Source of the DNA: Pseudomonas sp. ISL-84 | GTDB lineage: Bacteria > Bacillota > Bacilli > Bacillales > Cytobacillaceae | DNA length: 64,000 nt | Reading direction: 5' to 3' | NCBI GenBank assembly: GCA_018613035.1 | Contig: JAGGRA010000028.1 | Span: 140,546 to 204,545 of the forward strand | Part shown: positions 43,093-53,618 of the stretch, one piece after another | Numbering within the stretch: the stretch's first letter is position 1 | How the letters are laid out: each line of letters begins with the position of its first letter | Notes under the pieces: generated by a model | What the model was told of the DNA's origin: nothing | Seen by the model: the letters and a program-made list of their open reading frames with translations, nothing else | Database searches by the model: none | Position numbers and translations under genes: made by a program

Positions 43093-44283
43093 TTAAATAA
43101 TGCCCATATTTTTGCCGACTTTTTCGTAAATAGCAATGGCGTTATCCAGCATCTCTTTCGTATGAGCTGCAGACGGCATGTTTCTGACACGCCCTGTTCC
43201 TCTAGGAACTGTAGGGAATACGATTGACTTTGCATATACGCCTTCTTCATTAAGCTTTTTGCTGAATTCCTGGGTTTTAACTTCATCTCCAATAATGCAA
43301 GGAGTAATAGGTGTTTCGCTGTCACCAATATCAAACCCTAATTTCTTAAGGCCATCTTTTAAATAGTTGGCGTTTTCCCATAGCTTTTCATTCAGCTCCG
43401 TACTTTCCATTAATAGCTCAATGGTTTTTATGCTGGCAGCTACATCCGCAGGTGTAAGTGATGTTGAGAATAAGAATGGTCTGCTGCTTACTTTCAGCCA
43501 ATCAATTAAATCCTTCTTGCCGGCCACATATCCGCCGACAACACCGATTGCCTTTGAAAGTGTCCCAATTTGAAAATCAATTTTATCGGAAAGTCCAAAA
43601 TGCTTAACCGTTCCCGCACCTTTTCCTAAAACACCAGAACCATGGGCATCGTCTACATAAGTGATAAGATCAAATTCTTCAGCAATTTCGACAATCTCTG
43701 GCAGCTTTGCAATATCTCCATCCATTGAGAAAACGCCATCAGTGATCACCATGATTTTGTTGTATTGGCCGGACTCCTTTGCTTCTTTCGCTTTTGCTCT
43801 TAGGTCGTCCATATCTGAATGGTTGACCCGAATAATTTTTGCTTTGGAAAGACGGCAGCCATCAATAATGGAAGCATGGTTTAATTCGTCAGAAAGAATG
43901 GCATCATTTTTGTCCATAACTGCGGAAATCGCAGCCATGTTGCAATTGAATCCTGACTGATATGCGATTGCTGCCTCTGTATGTTTGAATTCGGCAAGCT
44001 TTTTTTCAAGCCTTGTGTGCAGCTCAAGTGTTCCATTGATTGTGCGGACCGCACCTGCCCCAACTCCATATTTTTCAACTGCTTCAATTGCAGTCTTCTT
44101 AAGTCTTTCGTCTGTTGCCAAACCTAAATAGTTATTGGAGGAAAGATTGATTAACTCTCTGCCGTTGATTTTAATAATCGGACCATTTGGACTTTCAAGG
44201 GGGTCAATCACATTGTAAAGCCCTCTGCCTTTCAAATCCTCCAGGTTATCTTTTAAAAAAGAATCTAAAGTTTTGCTTGTCAT
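43093..44283 (-). CDS. kbl: Glycine C-acetyltransferase (2-amino-3-ketobutyrate CoA ligase)
   Basis: A 396-residue alpha-oxoamine synthase. Key regions are [15 protein letters not shown], the [16 protein letters not shown] segment ([14 protein letters not shown]), and the PLP lysine [17 protein letters not shown]. It splits 2-amino-3-ketobutyrate with CoA to glycine and acetyl-CoA. The ATG at 44283 follows AGGAGG. It forms a threonine-to-glycine pathway with tdh downstream. Confidence 0.95.
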   Translation of the reverse strand: MTSKTLDSFLKDNLEDLKGRGLYNVIDPLESPNGPIIKINGRELINLSSNNYLGLATDERLKKTAIEAVEKYGVGAGAVRTINGTLELHTRLEKKLAEFKHTEAAIAYQSGFNCNMAAISAVMDKNDAILSDELNHASIIDGCRLSKAKIIRVNHSDMDDLRAKAKEAKESGQYNKIMVITDGVFSMDGDIAKLPEIVEIAEEFDLITYVDDAHGSGVLGKGAGTVKHFGLSDKIDFQIGTLSKAIGVVGGYVAGKKDLIDWLKVSSRPFLFSTSLTPADVAASIKTIELLMESTELNEKLWENANYLKDGLKKLGFDIGDSETPITPCIIGDEVKTQEFSKKLNEEGVYAKSIVFPTVPRGTGRVRNMPSAAHTKEMLDNAIAIYEKVGKNMGII

Positions 44284-44667
44284 TTAAAAATCCTCCTATA
44301 CATTTTTTATTAGATGTCGCCAACTCATAAACAATTGTTTTTCTAGAGCGGACATTGAATTTACTGATCAGATAAGGCTATGTAAAGGTTTCACAATCAT
44401 TACTTTATCACATTTTTTTATTTTGTACACTTATGGAGGACACAGTTTTATAAAAGTTCCTGTTTTATTAGTTTGTCCCTTTAACCCAAAGAGTTTCATT
44501 ATTAATTAAAATTGTTGCTTTTATATATATACAATTTTAAGAACGCCAACCTACGTTCACTATGTTGAATAAATATACGTAAAATTGAGCTGTTTACTCT
44601 ATCTAATCCAAGGGAACGAATTCTACATAGTAAATTGGTCAGGCTTAAAGCCTATGGAGGTTAAAGA
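44284..44667. other. Divergent control region of kbl and arcA
   Basis: A 384 bp AT-rich region with no ORF that I support. Upstream of arcA, GTTGAATAAATATACGT (44564-44580) partly matches the ARG-box pattern bound by ArgR/AhrC, which would fit arginine-dependent control. I see no T-box or other structured leader for kbl. Confidence 0.35.
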
Positions 44668-45903
44668 ATGAAACACCCTTTAAATGTTACATCGGAAATT
44701 GGAGAGCTAAAAACGGTTCTTTTGCATAGGCCGGGGAAAGAAATTGAAAACTTAACTCCCCAATATTTAAAAAGGCTTTTATTTGATGATATTCCCTTTT
44801 TGCCTGCAATTCAAAAAGAACATGATTATTTTGCAAACATTTTAAGCAATCGGGGGATTGAGGTCTTATACCTGGATAAGCTTATGACAGAAGCAATACA
44901 ACATGAAGAAGTACGCCTTTCTTTTATTGAAAAGGTTTTATGTGAAAGCCAATCTAATATAAACGGATCCTATAAAACGGTGAAGGAGTATTTGTTATCC
45001 CTTCCTGCAGATGAATTAGTCAGCAAGGTAATGGCTGGTGTCGTGAAATCAGATATTGATCAGGAGAAAAAAGTCCATCTTCATGAGCTTATGCCTGACC
45101 ATTATCCATTTTATTTGGACCCGATGCCAAATCTTTATTTTACCAGAGACCCGGCAGCAGTTATTGGCGAGGGGATTACCATTAACCGCATGCATGAACC
45201 GGCAAGGAGAAGAGAATCCATCTTTATGGACTACATCTTGAATCACCATCCCCGTTTTAAAAAGCATGAAATACCAACATATTTTAAGCGGGATGATATT
45301 TATTCGCTTGAAGGCGGGGATGAACTTGTTCTTAGTGATGAGGTCGTTGCAATCGGAGTAAGTGCGAGAACATCCGCACAGGGTATTGAAAAGCTTGCGC
45401 GGGAATTATTCAGCCGCCAGGCAGCCATAAAAAAAGTGGTTGCCGTTGAAATACCGAAAATAAGGGCGTTTATGCACCTTGATACTGTGTTTACGATGAT
45501 TGATCACGATAAATTCACCTACCATCCTGCAATAGAAGACAGTAACGGCAGTATGAAGATCTACATACTGGAACAGGAAAAAGATTCAGATCAATTAAAA
45601 ATCACAGAGAAAAACTCTTTTACAGAAACGCTAAAAGAAGTATTAAATCTCGATGAGCTAATACTAATCCCTTGCGGAGGGGGCTGCCCAATCGCCTCTG
45701 CACGGGAACAGTGGAATGACGGCTCCAACACTCTCGCCATCGCTCCCGGCATTGTCGTCACCTATGATCGCAACTACGTCTCCAACGACATCCTCCGCCA
45801 AAACGGCGTAGAAGTCATCGAAATCCTAAGCTCAGAGCTATCAAGAGGCCGCGGCGGCCCAAGATGCATGAGCATGCCAATATTGCGGGAAAATATCAGC
45901 TAA
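44668..45903 (+). CDS. arcA: Arginine deiminase
   Basis: A 411-residue ADI converting arginine to citrulline and ammonia. Conserved elements are [17 protein letters not shown], the [10 protein letters not shown] segment with the catalytic Asp, the EGGDELVL box, [10 protein letters not shown] with the catalytic His, and the C-terminal [12 protein letters not shown] with the nucleophilic Cys. Length is normal. The ATG follows GGAGG. A terminator follows immediately, so arcB, arcC and arcD are not co-transcribed here. Confidence 0.96.
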   Translation: MKHPLNVTSEIGELKTVLLHRPGKEIENLTPQYLKRLLFDDIPFLPAIQKEHDYFANILSNRGIEVLYLDKLMTEAIQHEEVRLSFIEKVLCESQSNINGSYKTVKEYLLSLPADELVSKVMAGVVKSDIDQEKKVHLHELMPDHYPFYLDPMPNLYFTRDPAAVIGEGITINRMHEPARRRESIFMDYILNHHPRFKKHEIPTYFKRDDIYSLEGGDELVLSDEVVAIGVSARTSAQGIEKLARELFSRQAAIKKVVAVEIPKIRAFMHLDTVFTMIDHDKFTYHPAIEDSNGSMKIYILEQEKDSDQLKITEKNSFTETLKEVLNLDELILIPCGGGCPIASAREQWNDGSNTLAIAPGIVVTYDRNYVSNDILRQNGVEVIEILSSELSRGRGGPRCMSMPILRENIS

Positions 45904-45940
45904 TAAATTCGGGTGGTACCAGGTACCACCCGAATTTTGT
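45904..45940 (+). terminator. Terminator after arcA
   Basis: AATTCGGGTGGTACC and GGTACCACCCGAATT arms form a perfect 15-bp stem with a one-base centre, then TTTG. The GGTGGTACC string is only part of this palindrome, not a T-box. Confidence 0.85.
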
Positions 45941-46069
45941 CGAATGAACATTAAGCAATTGCAAGTTTATTCTATTGCCTGATGATCATTGCTAAATATC
46001 TATTCACTTGTTTCTTCTATAAGATATACCCTTCTCTTTAGCTTATATTGAAGTACACGGTAAAATAGT

Positions 46070-46333
46070 TTAGGCTTGGCTGTTTTCTTTGTTTCCTTTC
46101 CCCTGGTGCCTTGCCATTTTATCAAGGTAGTTGCCAAAGCTTAGCCACCGCTGAAGCAATATAACCTCCTTCCATACCTCTTTACAAGATCAAACCCCAG
46201 TCCTTTTTCAGAAAATTCCTCTGTTCCTATTAATTCAATGACCTGTGTGTAGATATGGAACTTTATTGGACCGGCAGACAGCCTTCCCCAATCTCTTTAA
46301 CCCTGCTTTTATGGGCCGTTCACACTTTTCCAC
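46070..46333 (-). pseudogene. Decayed gene, family not identified
   Basis: On the minus strand coding-like sequence passes through three frames: RPIKAGLKRLGKAVCR, then IKFHIYTQVIELIGTEEF and GLGFDLVKRYG, then EVILLQRWLSFGNYLDKMAR to a stop at 46070-46072. Joining them needs two frameshifts and gives about 85 plausible residues after GTG at 46333. I do not recognise the family; it may be the end of a longer lost gene. The rest of the 45.94-46.48 kb gap shows nothing I can support. Confidence 0.55.
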
Positions 46334-46484
46334 CTCAAAAATTAAATAAGTGAACTAAATTTTCAAAAGCTGTTCTTTTAAAGAACAACCTTAATATAAA
46401 TATACTAATGCCCTTAAAACAAGCATCTATTTTAACATTCGTGAAGTATTTATAAAAAACTACTTATTAATAATTTATTTTTAT

Positions 46485-46499
46485 TTATAATTATTATAA
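46485..46499 (+). promoter_or_regulatory. PerR box upstream of catalase
   Basis: TTATAATTATTATAA is a perfect match to the PerR operator consensus (TTATAATNATTATAA). It sits just before a TTGATT / TATCAT promoter-like pair (about 46508-46534). PerR releases such sites on oxidation by peroxide, so the catalase should be peroxide-inducible. Confidence 0.88.
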
Positions 46500-46580
46500 A
46501 TAAGTATTGATTTTATATTGAGAAATGTTATCATTATTTTTGTAAGTAAGCTATTAAACTATTTATGAGGTGATTTAAGA

Positions 46581-48038
46581 ATGAAGAATAACAACAACCT
46601 TACTACGAGCTGGGGCGCACCTGTAGGCGATAACCAAAATTCAATGACTGCCGGCTCACGCGGGCCAACCTTAATCCAGGATGTACATTTACTTGAAAAA
46701 CTTGCCCACTTTAACAGAGAGCGCGTGCCAGAGCGTGTTGTTCATGCCAAGGGTGCTGGCGCACATGGCTATTTTGAAGTAACTAATGACCTCACAAAAT
46801 ATACAAAAGCAGCCTTTTTATCAGAAGTGGGAAAACGCACACCCATGTTTATCCGCTTTTCGACTGTAGCAGGAGAGCTTGGTTCTGCTGATACAGTCCG
46901 CGACCCGCGCGGTTTTGCGGTTAAGTTTTATACTGAAGAAGGAAACTACGACCTGGTTGGAAACAATACTCCTGTATTCTTTATCCGTGATGCGATCAAG
47001 TTTCCTGATTTTATCCATACACAAAAACGCGACCCTAAAACACACCTGAAAAACCCGACAGCTGTTTGGGATTTCTGGTCCCTTTCACCTGAATCACTTC
47101 ACCAGGTAACAATTTTAATGTCAGACCGCGGCATTCCTGCAACACTTAGACATATGCACGGTTTCGGAAGCCATACATTTAAGTGGGTTAATGCTGAAGG
47201 TAAAGGCGTTTGGGTAAAATATCACTTTAAGACAGAGCAAGGCGTTAAGAATCTTAGTGTAGAAGCTGCAGCTAAAATGGCTGGTGAAAATCCTGATTAT
47301 CATACAGAGGATTTATTTAATGCGATTGAAAATGGAGACTTCCCATCATGGAAGCTATGTGTGCAGATTATGCCATTAGAAGATGCGAACACTTACCGGT
47401 TCGATCCATTTGATGTAACAAAGGTTTGGTCACAAAAGGACTACCCATTAATCGAAGTAGGCCGAATGGTTCTGAATAAAAACCCTGAAAACTACTTTGC
47501 AGAAGTTGAGCAGGCTACGTTCTCTCCTGGAACTCTAGTACCGGGTATTGATGTATCACCTGACAAAATGCTTCAGGGACGCCTATTTGCATACCATGAT
47601 GCACATCGTTACCGTGTAGGTGCGAACCATCAAATGCTTCCAATCAACCGTCCCCGCAATGAAGTTAAAAACTATCAGCGCGATGGCAAAATGCGTTTTG
47701 ACAATAACGGCGGTGGATCAGTATACTATGAGCCAAACAGCTTTGGAGGACCATCAGAAGTACCTGAGCACAAACAGGCAGCCTACCCTGTTTCCGGATT
47801 AGCTGAAAGCGTTGCATATGACCATAATGACCACTACACGCAAGCGGGTGACTTATATCGCTTAATGAGCGAAGAAGAACGCTCCCGCCTTGTGGCCAAC
47901 ATTGTGGCAGCCATGAAGCCAGTGGAAAAAGAAGAAATCAAGCTGCGCCAGATTCAGTACTTCTATAAAGCAGACCCTGAATACGGTACAAGGATTGCAA
48001 AAGGCCTTGGATTGGCGGTACCTCAGGGAGTAAAGTAA
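46581..48038 (+). CDS. katA: Vegetative-type haem catalase KatA
   Basis: A 485-residue small-subunit monofunctional catalase. Conserved parts are [24 protein letters not shown] with the active-site His, [40 protein letters not shown] with the Asn, and [17 protein letters not shown] with the proximal Tyr. It dismutates hydrogen peroxide in the cytoplasm. The ATG follows ATGAGGTGAT. Control by PerR is indicated by the upstream box. Confidence 0.97.
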   Translation: MKNNNNLTTSWGAPVGDNQNSMTAGSRGPTLIQDVHLLEKLAHFNRERVPERVVHAKGAGAHGYFEVTNDLTKYTKAAFLSEVGKRTPMFIRFSTVAGELGSADTVRDPRGFAVKFYTEEGNYDLVGNNTPVFFIRDAIKFPDFIHTQKRDPKTHLKNPTAVWDFWSLSPESLHQVTILMSDRGIPATLRHMHGFGSHTFKWVNAEGKGVWVKYHFKTEQGVKNLSVEAAAKMAGENPDYHTEDLFNAIENGDFPSWKLCVQIMPLEDANTYRFDPFDVTKVWSQKDYPLIEVGRMVLNKNPENYFAEVEQATFSPGTLVPGIDVSPDKMLQGRLFAYHDAHRYRVGANHQMLPINRPRNEVKNYQRDGKMRFDNNGGGSVYYEPNSFGGPSEVPEHKQAAYPVSGLAESVAYDHNDHYTQAGDLYRLMSEEERSRLVANIVAAMKPVEKEEIKLRQIQYFYKADPEYGTRIAKGLGLAVPQGVK

Positions 48039-48097
48039 TAGATTGATATATTGGGAGAAATCCCCTTATATTCTCATTTTCAATCTCGAATTATCAT

Positions 48098-48136
48098 TTA
48101 AAAAGGCATCCATTGAGTTTCAATGGATGCCTTTTT
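48098..48136. terminator. Bidirectional terminator between katA and the MocR-type gene
   Basis: AAAAGGCATCCATTG and CAATGGATGCCTTTT arms with a five-base loop and flanking T/A runs. Confidence 0.9.
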
Positions 48137-48138
48137 TC

Positions 48139-49539
48139 TCAAATAAACCACGCTTCATGCAAAAGTCTTATTCCACTTTCAATGTCATCTTCTGATAAAC
48201 CGCCAAATCCCAGCATAATGGTTGCATCCTTATTAATTACATCGTTCACCAGGTATGCTGAGGCAGAATAAACCTTTACTCCTTTTAACCCTGCTGCCTC
48301 AATAAGTTCAAAGTCTTTGCGATTCTTCACCTTAAGCAAAATATGAAGTCCAGCCTTCTCCCCAATTACTTCTACTTTATTCCCCATGTAATTTTCAATG
48401 CTAGAAAGAAGAGTCCTATGTTTGCCATGATAGATTTTGCGCATTTTTCGGATATGGCTTTCAAATTCACCCGTTGCCATAAAACTGCTTGCAGCCTTTT
48501 GGATTATGGTCGAAACGTTTTGGTGGGGAAGCTGCTCTTCTTTTTTGCACTTAAGTGACAATTCCGGGGGAAGCACCATATAACTTAACCTTGCTGACGG
48601 AAGGAAACATTTCGAAAATGTCCCAAGGTATATAACCTTCTCTCCTTCATCTAAAGCTTTTAACGGAGGAATCGGCATCCCCTGATAGCGGAATTCTCCA
48701 TCATAATCATCCTCTATAATGTATCCTCCAGTTTGATATGCCCAATTTAGCAGTTTTTTCCTCTTTTGAATCGATAGAATCATTCCCATCGGAAATTGAT
48801 GGGATGGTGTTACATAAACTGCTCTTGTCCCGTTAACCAAAGATGCTATATCCATTCCATCGTGTTGCAAAGGGATAGGGCTGATTTTACAATTCTCATG
48901 GGAAAAGATAGAGCGGACTCCATCATAACCTGGATCCTCGAACCCTATCATTTCCTCCCTGAGGCTTAACAGTTTGATTAGCAGACTTATAGATTGCTGA
49001 GTCCCTGAAGTAATCACAATTTGCTCTTGATTGCACGTTACTCCTCTGCTCCTGTATAAATATAAAGCTATCTGTTTTCGTAACTCTGCGTCCCCTTGCT
49101 TATCCCCATAATTAAAGCTATCACTATCCATTAAATCAAGAGCCTCATTTAAATGCTTCCGCCATTTTTTCATTGGAAAACCAGTAATATCTATGTCTCC
49201 ATATTGAAAGTCATATTTAAAGGTTTTCTTAGTCAGTTCTATCGAATATTTCATTGGTTCTAAAGTTAAGGGCTGCTTAGGATTTATTATGTCTTCTACT
49301 GGCGAAACAAATATCCCGCTTTTAGGCCGGCTTTCTGCATAGCCCTCTGCTATCAGCTGGTGATAGGCTTCTTCAATCGTATTCTTGCTGACTTTCAAAT
49401 ATTGCGAAAGCTGACGGATAGATGGCAGTTTGGAGCCTGAAGATAATCGTCCGCTTTCAATTTCTCTCTTAACATACGAATAAATCTGTGAATAGATTGG
49501 TTCCTTATTATTTTTATTAATATATGGGGTGATCTCCAT
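48139..49539 (-). CDS. MocR/GabR-family regulator (GntR HTH fused to aminotransferase-like domain)
   Basis: This 466-residue regulator has an N-terminal GntR winged helix (PIYSQIYSYVKREIESGRL; KLPSIRQLSQYLKVSKNTIEEAYHQLIAEGY) and a C-terminal fold-type I aminotransferase domain with TSGTQQSISLL, IIEDDYDGEFRY and the PLP lysine in LGTFSKCFLPSARLSY. Such proteins sense PLP or PLP-amino-acid adducts. It is divergent from a PNPOx-like gene with 100 bp between the starts, so it probably controls that gene, in the manner of PdxR-type regulators. Confidence 0.92.
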   Translation of the reverse strand: MEITPYINKNNKEPIYSQIYSYVKREIESGRLSSGSKLPSIRQLSQYLKVSKNTIEEAYHQLIAEGYAESRPKSGIFVSPVEDIINPKQPLTLEPMKYSIELTKKTFKYDFQYGDIDITGFPMKKWRKHLNEALDLMDSDSFNYGDKQGDAELRKQIALYLYRSRGVTCNQEQIVITSGTQQSISLLIKLLSLREEMIGFEDPGYDGVRSIFSHENCKISPIPLQHDGMDIASLVNGTRAVYVTPSHQFPMGMILSIQKRKKLLNWAYQTGGYIIEDDYDGEFRYQGMPIPPLKALDEGEKVIYLGTFSKCFLPSARLSYMVLPPELSLKCKKEEQLPHQNVSTIIQKAASSFMATGEFESHIRKMRKIYHGKHRTLLSSIENYMGNKVEVIGEKAGLHILLKVKNRKDFELIEAAGLKGVKVYSASAYLVNDVINKDATIMLGFGGLSEDDIESGIRLLHEAWFI

Positions 49540-49639
49540 TTTCCCTCCATCTGACCCTTAAAAAAATATCAAAACTGTCACTTTGAATCAGGCCAAAGCT
49601 TTTTTAAAATGATTTTACCATATATAAGGAGGAAATCGA

Positions 49640-50191
49640 ATGTATTCAATGAGACAACAAACGATGGAATGGAAGGATAAAGTAAGGATTGAAGATTTTT
49701 TATCAAAGGCTAAGGTTGGTCACTTAGGTTTATCGGATGATGATTTTCCGTATGTTATCCCTTTAAACTTCACCTGGCTTAATGGTTTTATTTATTTTCA
49801 CGGTGCTTCTGAAGGAAGAAAGATTGATATTATGGCGAAAAATCAGCAGGCCTGCTTCACCGTATATGAGGAGTTGGGAACCATGTCTGATCCAGTCCCC
49901 GCCAAAACAGACACTGCCTATATGAGCGTCATGGTCTTTGGAAGAACAGAAAGAGTAGCAGATCTGAATGAAGCAACGGAAGTAATGCAGAGCATGCTGG
50001 ATAAATATGTGCCCGGGTATTATGCGAATAAGCTTGCAAGCACTCATGTTGAAAAATACCGTTCTTCACTGGGAAGTAAGACGGCTGTTTTTAAAGTAAT
50101 TCCGGAAATTGTTACTGCTAAAGAAAATGAATTGAATGAAAACAGGAGATTTTTCCCCGGCAGGACTGCACTTTCTGATATGGAAACATGA
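49640..50191 (+). CDS. Pyridoxamine 5'-phosphate oxidase-like FMN-binding protein
   Basis: A 183-residue split-barrel protein of the PNPOx-like/NimA group ([52 protein letters not shown]). These bind flavin or a related cofactor; many are not true PNP oxidases. The ATG follows AAGGAGG. The divergent MocR-type regulator suggests a link to vitamin B6 or an amino-acid adduct, but the reaction is unknown. Confidence 0.85.
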   Translation: MYSMRQQTMEWKDKVRIEDFLSKAKVGHLGLSDDDFPYVIPLNFTWLNGFIYFHGASEGRKIDIMAKNQQACFTVYEELGTMSDPVPAKTDTAYMSVMVFGRTERVADLNEATEVMQSMLDKYVPGYYANKLASTHVEKYRSSLGSKTAVFKVIPEIVTAKENELNENRRFFPGRTALSDMET

Positions 50192-50300
50192 TCTCGTAAA
50201 AATTCCCCCTCTCTCCAGCGGTTTCCGTCTAGTCTAACTGGTTAAAATCTAGTATCATGTAGAGATGGATTATTTATGGACAAAGTGAGGATTAAAAACA

Positions 50301-51860
50301 ATGAGTTTATTAACTGTAGATAAATTGAGCCATACATTCGGTGACCGGACACTTTTCAAAGACGTTTCGTTCCGTCTGCTGGCAGAGGACCATGTAGGGC
50401 TTGTAGGAGCAAATGGGGTTGGAAAATCAACTCTTATGAATATTATCACTGGACAGCTTATTCATGATACAGGCCGCGTCGAGTGGACGCCGACCGTTGA
50501 ATATGGTTATCTTGATCAGCATACGGTGCTTACACCTGGCAAGACGATGCGTGATGTCCTTAAAGACGCTTTCCTGCCTCTTTTTGAACAGGAAAAGGAA
50601 CTAAACGAAGTAACAGCGAAAATGGCAGATGCCACACCGGAAGAACTTGAAGAGCTTCTTGAAAAAATGGGTGAAATACAGGACCGCCTTGATGCTGGCG
50701 GATTCTATTCCCTTGATATAAAAATTGAAGAAGCAGCTCGCGGGCTTGGCCTGGATGCAATAGGGCTTGACCGTGACGTTGCAGCACTTAGTGGCGGACA
50801 GCGTACAAAGGTTCTTTTGGCCAAACTTCTTTTAGAGCAGCCGCAGGTCTTACTTCTGGATGAGCCGACCAACTATTTGGATGTCGAACATATCCGCTGG
50901 CTGACAAACTATCTAAAAGAGTATCCTTATGCCTTTATGCTGATTTCCCATGATACCGAATTCATGAACCAGGTATCAAACACAATTTTCCACTTGGAAT
51001 TTTCAAAGCTAACCCGTTATACAGCTAGCTATGATAAATTCCTGGAGCTGGCTGAAATTAATAAAAACCAGCATATCAATGCTTATGAAAAACAAAAAGA
51101 ATTCATTAAAAAACAGGAAGATTTCATCGCAAAAAACAAAGCTCGTTATTCCACGACTGGCCGGGCGAAAAGCCGCCAAAAGCAGCTTGACCGCATGGAA
51201 AGAATTGATCGTCCTGAAACAGCAATGAAACCGACGTTCGAATTCAAAGAATCACGCGGCAGCAGCCGATATGTGTTCCTGGGCGAAGATTTCGAAATTG
51301 GGTATACGAATGCCCTATTGCCAAAGATGTCAATGACCATTGAGCGCGGTGAAAAGATTGCCATTGTCGGCTGCAATGGTGTCGGAAAATCAACTCTATT
51401 AAAAACGATGCTAGGCAAAATCAAGCCAATCAGCGGCAAAGTTGAACAAGGTGATTTCCTATACCCTTCCTACTTCGAACAGGAAGTAAAAGCCGAAAAT
51501 ATTACGCCAATCGATGACGTATGGAGTGAATTCCCTGGAATGGACCAGCATCAGGTTCGTGCAGCACTGGCAAAATGCGGTTTGAAAAACGAACATATTT
51601 CTCGGCCGATGAACCAGTTAAGCGGTGGAGAGCAGGCAAAAGTCCGCCTTTGCAAGCTTCTTATGAATGAAAGTAACTGGCTGTTATTCGATGAGCCGAC
51701 TAACCACCTTGATGTTGTGGCAAAAGAAGAATTGAAACGTGCACTGAAAGCCTATAAAGGCACCATTGTACTCGTATGCCACGAACCGGATTTCTATGAA
51801 GACTGGGTAACAAAGGTTTGGAATGTCGAAGAATGGTCACAGCAGCTTAATGCTAATTGA
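50301..51860 (+). CDS. ABC-F family ATPase (YkpA/YbiT-like)
   Basis: A 519-residue protein with two ABC domains and no membrane segment. The first has Walker A GANGVGKST, signature LSGGQRTKVLLAKLLL and Walker B VLLLDEPTNYLD. The second has GCNGVGKST, LSGGEQAKVRLC and LLFDEPTNHLD. Between them lies a charged linker (KQKEFIKKQEDFIAKNKARYSTTGRAKSR). ABC-F proteins act on the ribosome; the subgroup looks like YkpA/YbiT, more likely a translation factor than a resistance protein. The ATG has an AGTGAGGA site. Confidence 0.93.
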   Translation: MSLLTVDKLSHTFGDRTLFKDVSFRLLAEDHVGLVGANGVGKSTLMNIITGQLIHDTGRVEWTPTVEYGYLDQHTVLTPGKTMRDVLKDAFLPLFEQEKELNEVTAKMADATPEELEELLEKMGEIQDRLDAGGFYSLDIKIEEAARGLGLDAIGLDRDVAALSGGQRTKVLLAKLLLEQPQVLLLDEPTNYLDVEHIRWLTNYLKEYPYAFMLISHDTEFMNQVSNTIFHLEFSKLTRYTASYDKFLELAEINKNQHINAYEKQKEFIKKQEDFIAKNKARYSTTGRAKSRQKQLDRMERIDRPETAMKPTFEFKESRGSSRYVFLGEDFEIGYTNALLPKMSMTIERGEKIAIVGCNGVGKSTLLKTMLGKIKPISGKVEQGDFLYPSYFEQEVKAENITPIDDVWSEFPGMDQHQVRAALAKCGLKNEHISRPMNQLSGGEQAKVRLCKLLMNESNWLLFDEPTNHLDVVAKEELKRALKAYKGTIVLVCHEPDFYEDWVTKVWNVEEWSQQLNAN

Positions 51861-51865
51861 ATAAG

Positions 51866-51897
51866 ATGATCCCCTGCCTTGCAGGGGATTTTTGTTT
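51866..51897 (+). terminator. Terminator after the ABC-F gene
   Basis: ATCCCCTGC and GCAGGGGAT arms with a three-base loop and TTTTTG. The following ~260 bp up to the TPR-like gene carry no gene I can support. Confidence 0.9.
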
Positions 51898-52160
51898 GGC
51901 TGAAAAATTGCGCTGTTTGGCCGATAAATTTGTAATATTGGCCGATAAATATGAATACCCGCCGTTTTTCTGAAAATTATCGCTAAATATATCTTTATAT
52001 GAGAAATTTTTAGACTTCTCTTTCATTTTTACTGCAAAAAAGCCGCACCAAAAGGATGAGGCCTTATATTTTCTATTCGCTTACCACTTTTACATGTATA
52101 CCTCTATCGACACGATACGTAAATATTACTTCTTCAAAACTGCCTGTATAAAGGGGTAAG

Positions 52161-52571
52161 TTATAATAATAATTCTGTTTTTATCTTTTCAAGCTTTTTA
52201 AACTTTCTGTTATGTTTGCTTCTTGCCAATAAATGATTAAGCCAGTATTCAGCTTTTTCTTGGTCACCAATTTTAATAAATGTCACAATAGCACGTTTAA
52301 AACCGCTGTCATAGGGTATATCTTCATCAGCAACCAGCTGAAATGCTTTTTCATAGTGGGCAGCTGCCATTTCTAAACTTTGCTGTTCCTCATAAAGAAT
52401 ACCCAGATAAAAATAGCCGCTTGCAATTTCTTTTATAGGAAAAGGCTTCAAGACAGCCTCCTGCATGATTGCAATCGCTATGTCTCTTGAAGCTGGTTTA
52501 TCGTATTTAAAAGCTTTGTTCACATAGTGTTCATATTTATCTTTTCTCTTTTTAAAATCAAACAGTGCCAT
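52161..52571 (-). CDS. TPR-like small protein, unknown
   Basis: A 136-residue helical protein with TPR-like repeats (EIASGYFYLGILYEEQQSLEMAAAHYEKAFQL; FKRAIVTFIKIGDQEKAEYWLNHLL). I cannot name a family. The ATG at 52571 follows AGAGGTGATGAA. It is monocistronic and divergent from the DegV gene. Confidence 0.75.
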   Translation of the reverse strand: MALFDFKKRKDKYEHYVNKAFKYDKPASRDIAIAIMQEAVLKPFPIKEIASGYFYLGILYEEQQSLEMAAAHYEKAFQLVADEDIPYDSGFKRAIVTFIKIGDQEKAEYWLNHLLARSKHNRKFKKLEKIKTELLL

Positions 52572-52728
52572 TTCATCACCTCTTTTGGATACTGCCCCTT
52601 ATTTCCTTTATATGGCTTCATAAAAAAGCAATACGGGTTATGGTTTCTTAGTGTATAATAAAGTGAAATTGCAGATATGAAAACGTTTAAATTTTTACCA
52701 AAATATTTAAAAAAGGACTAATACATAT

Positions 52729-53583
52729 ATGACTAATAAAAAAATTGCCTGGATTACAGACAGCACGGCTTTTTTAACCCAAGAATTGCTGAACCACCCC
52801 GATGTTTATGTGGTCCCTCTTACGATCACTTTCGGTGAGGAATCTTATGAAGATGGGGTTGATTTGACAACCGAACAGCTATATAGCCGCATTCGTGCTG
52901 AAAAAGAAGTACCGAAGACATCGCAGCCTTCTGCGGGAAGGTTCGCTGAATTGTTTGAAAAATTAAAATCAGAATATGATTCAGCGGTTTCTGTGCATAT
53001 TTCAAGCAAATTGAGCGGCACGCTAAACAGTTGTTTATCAGGGGCGGAGCTGGCTGAATTCCCCGTTACTGGCGTGGATTCAAAATGTATGTCATTCGCG
53101 ATTACAACCCTGATCCAAAAAGGCCTCATGCTGGCGAATAATGATATGCCAGCCCATAAAATTGCTGAGATTCTGCAAAATGAAGCTAATAAATCAGAGA
53201 ATTATATTTTGCTTGGAAGCCTTGAGCAATTTTATAAGGGCGGACGGATGTCAGGAACCCAGTATTTGCTTGGCAGCATTTTAAAGATCAAGCCGATCAT
53301 CCGCATTAACCGGGATGGTGAATTTGAGTTATTTGATAAAGTTCGTTCTGAAAAGAAAGCAATTAAAAGAATGATAGAGCTGCTGGGAGATTCCTATAGC
53401 AAGCACACCATTCCGCAGGTACAGATTATGCATGGAAATGTTGAGGGAAAAGCTAATGAACTGGCTGAAGAAATTAAATCTGCTTTTCCTCGCCTTGACA
53501 TCTTTATCGGTGAAATCAGTTCCACGATTGCTGCGCATGCTGGTGAAGGCACGCTAGCAGTGATTTGGCATAATGAAAAGTAA
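52729..53583 (+). CDS. DegV family fatty-acid-binding protein
   Basis: A 284-residue DegV protein. The characteristic start IAWITDSTAFLTQE, the TSQPSAGRFAELFEKL segment, VHISSKLSGTLNSCLSGAEL and the GTLAVIWH end are present. DegV proteins bind fatty acids; in Firmicutes some act with FakA kinase to phosphorylate them (FakB). The ATG follows AAAAGGAC. A terminator follows. Confidence 0.92.
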   Translation: MTNKKIAWITDSTAFLTQELLNHPDVYVVPLTITFGEESYEDGVDLTTEQLYSRIRAEKEVPKTSQPSAGRFAELFEKLKSEYDSAVSVHISSKLSGTLNSCLSGAELAEFPVTGVDSKCMSFAITTLIQKGLMLANNDMPAHKIAEILQNEANKSENYILLGSLEQFYKGGRMSGTQYLLGSILKIKPIIRINRDGEFELFDKVRSEKKAIKRMIELLGDSYSKHTIPQVQIMHGNVEGKANELAEEIKSAFPRLDIFIGEISSTIAAHAGEGTLAVIWHNEK

Positions 53584-53584
53584 T

Positions 53585-53617
53585 AAAAAGCACTTTCCGT
53601 GGAGGAAAGTGCTTTTT
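53585..53617. terminator. Bidirectional terminator between degV and hmgA
   Basis: AAAAGCACTTTCC and GGAAAGTGCTTTT arms around GTGGA. Confidence 0.88.
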
Positions 53618-53618
53618 T

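Noticed and set aside
45904..45940. GGGTGGTACC as part of a T-box leader
   Set aside because: It is one arm of a perfect palindrome directly after arcA, so a terminator; no specifier stem or downstream gene is present.
52045..52155. Short coding-like frame (YTGSFEEVIFTYRV...) after the TPR-like gene on the minus strand
   Set aside because: About 34 codons after a stop with no start or binding site; too little to call a gene.
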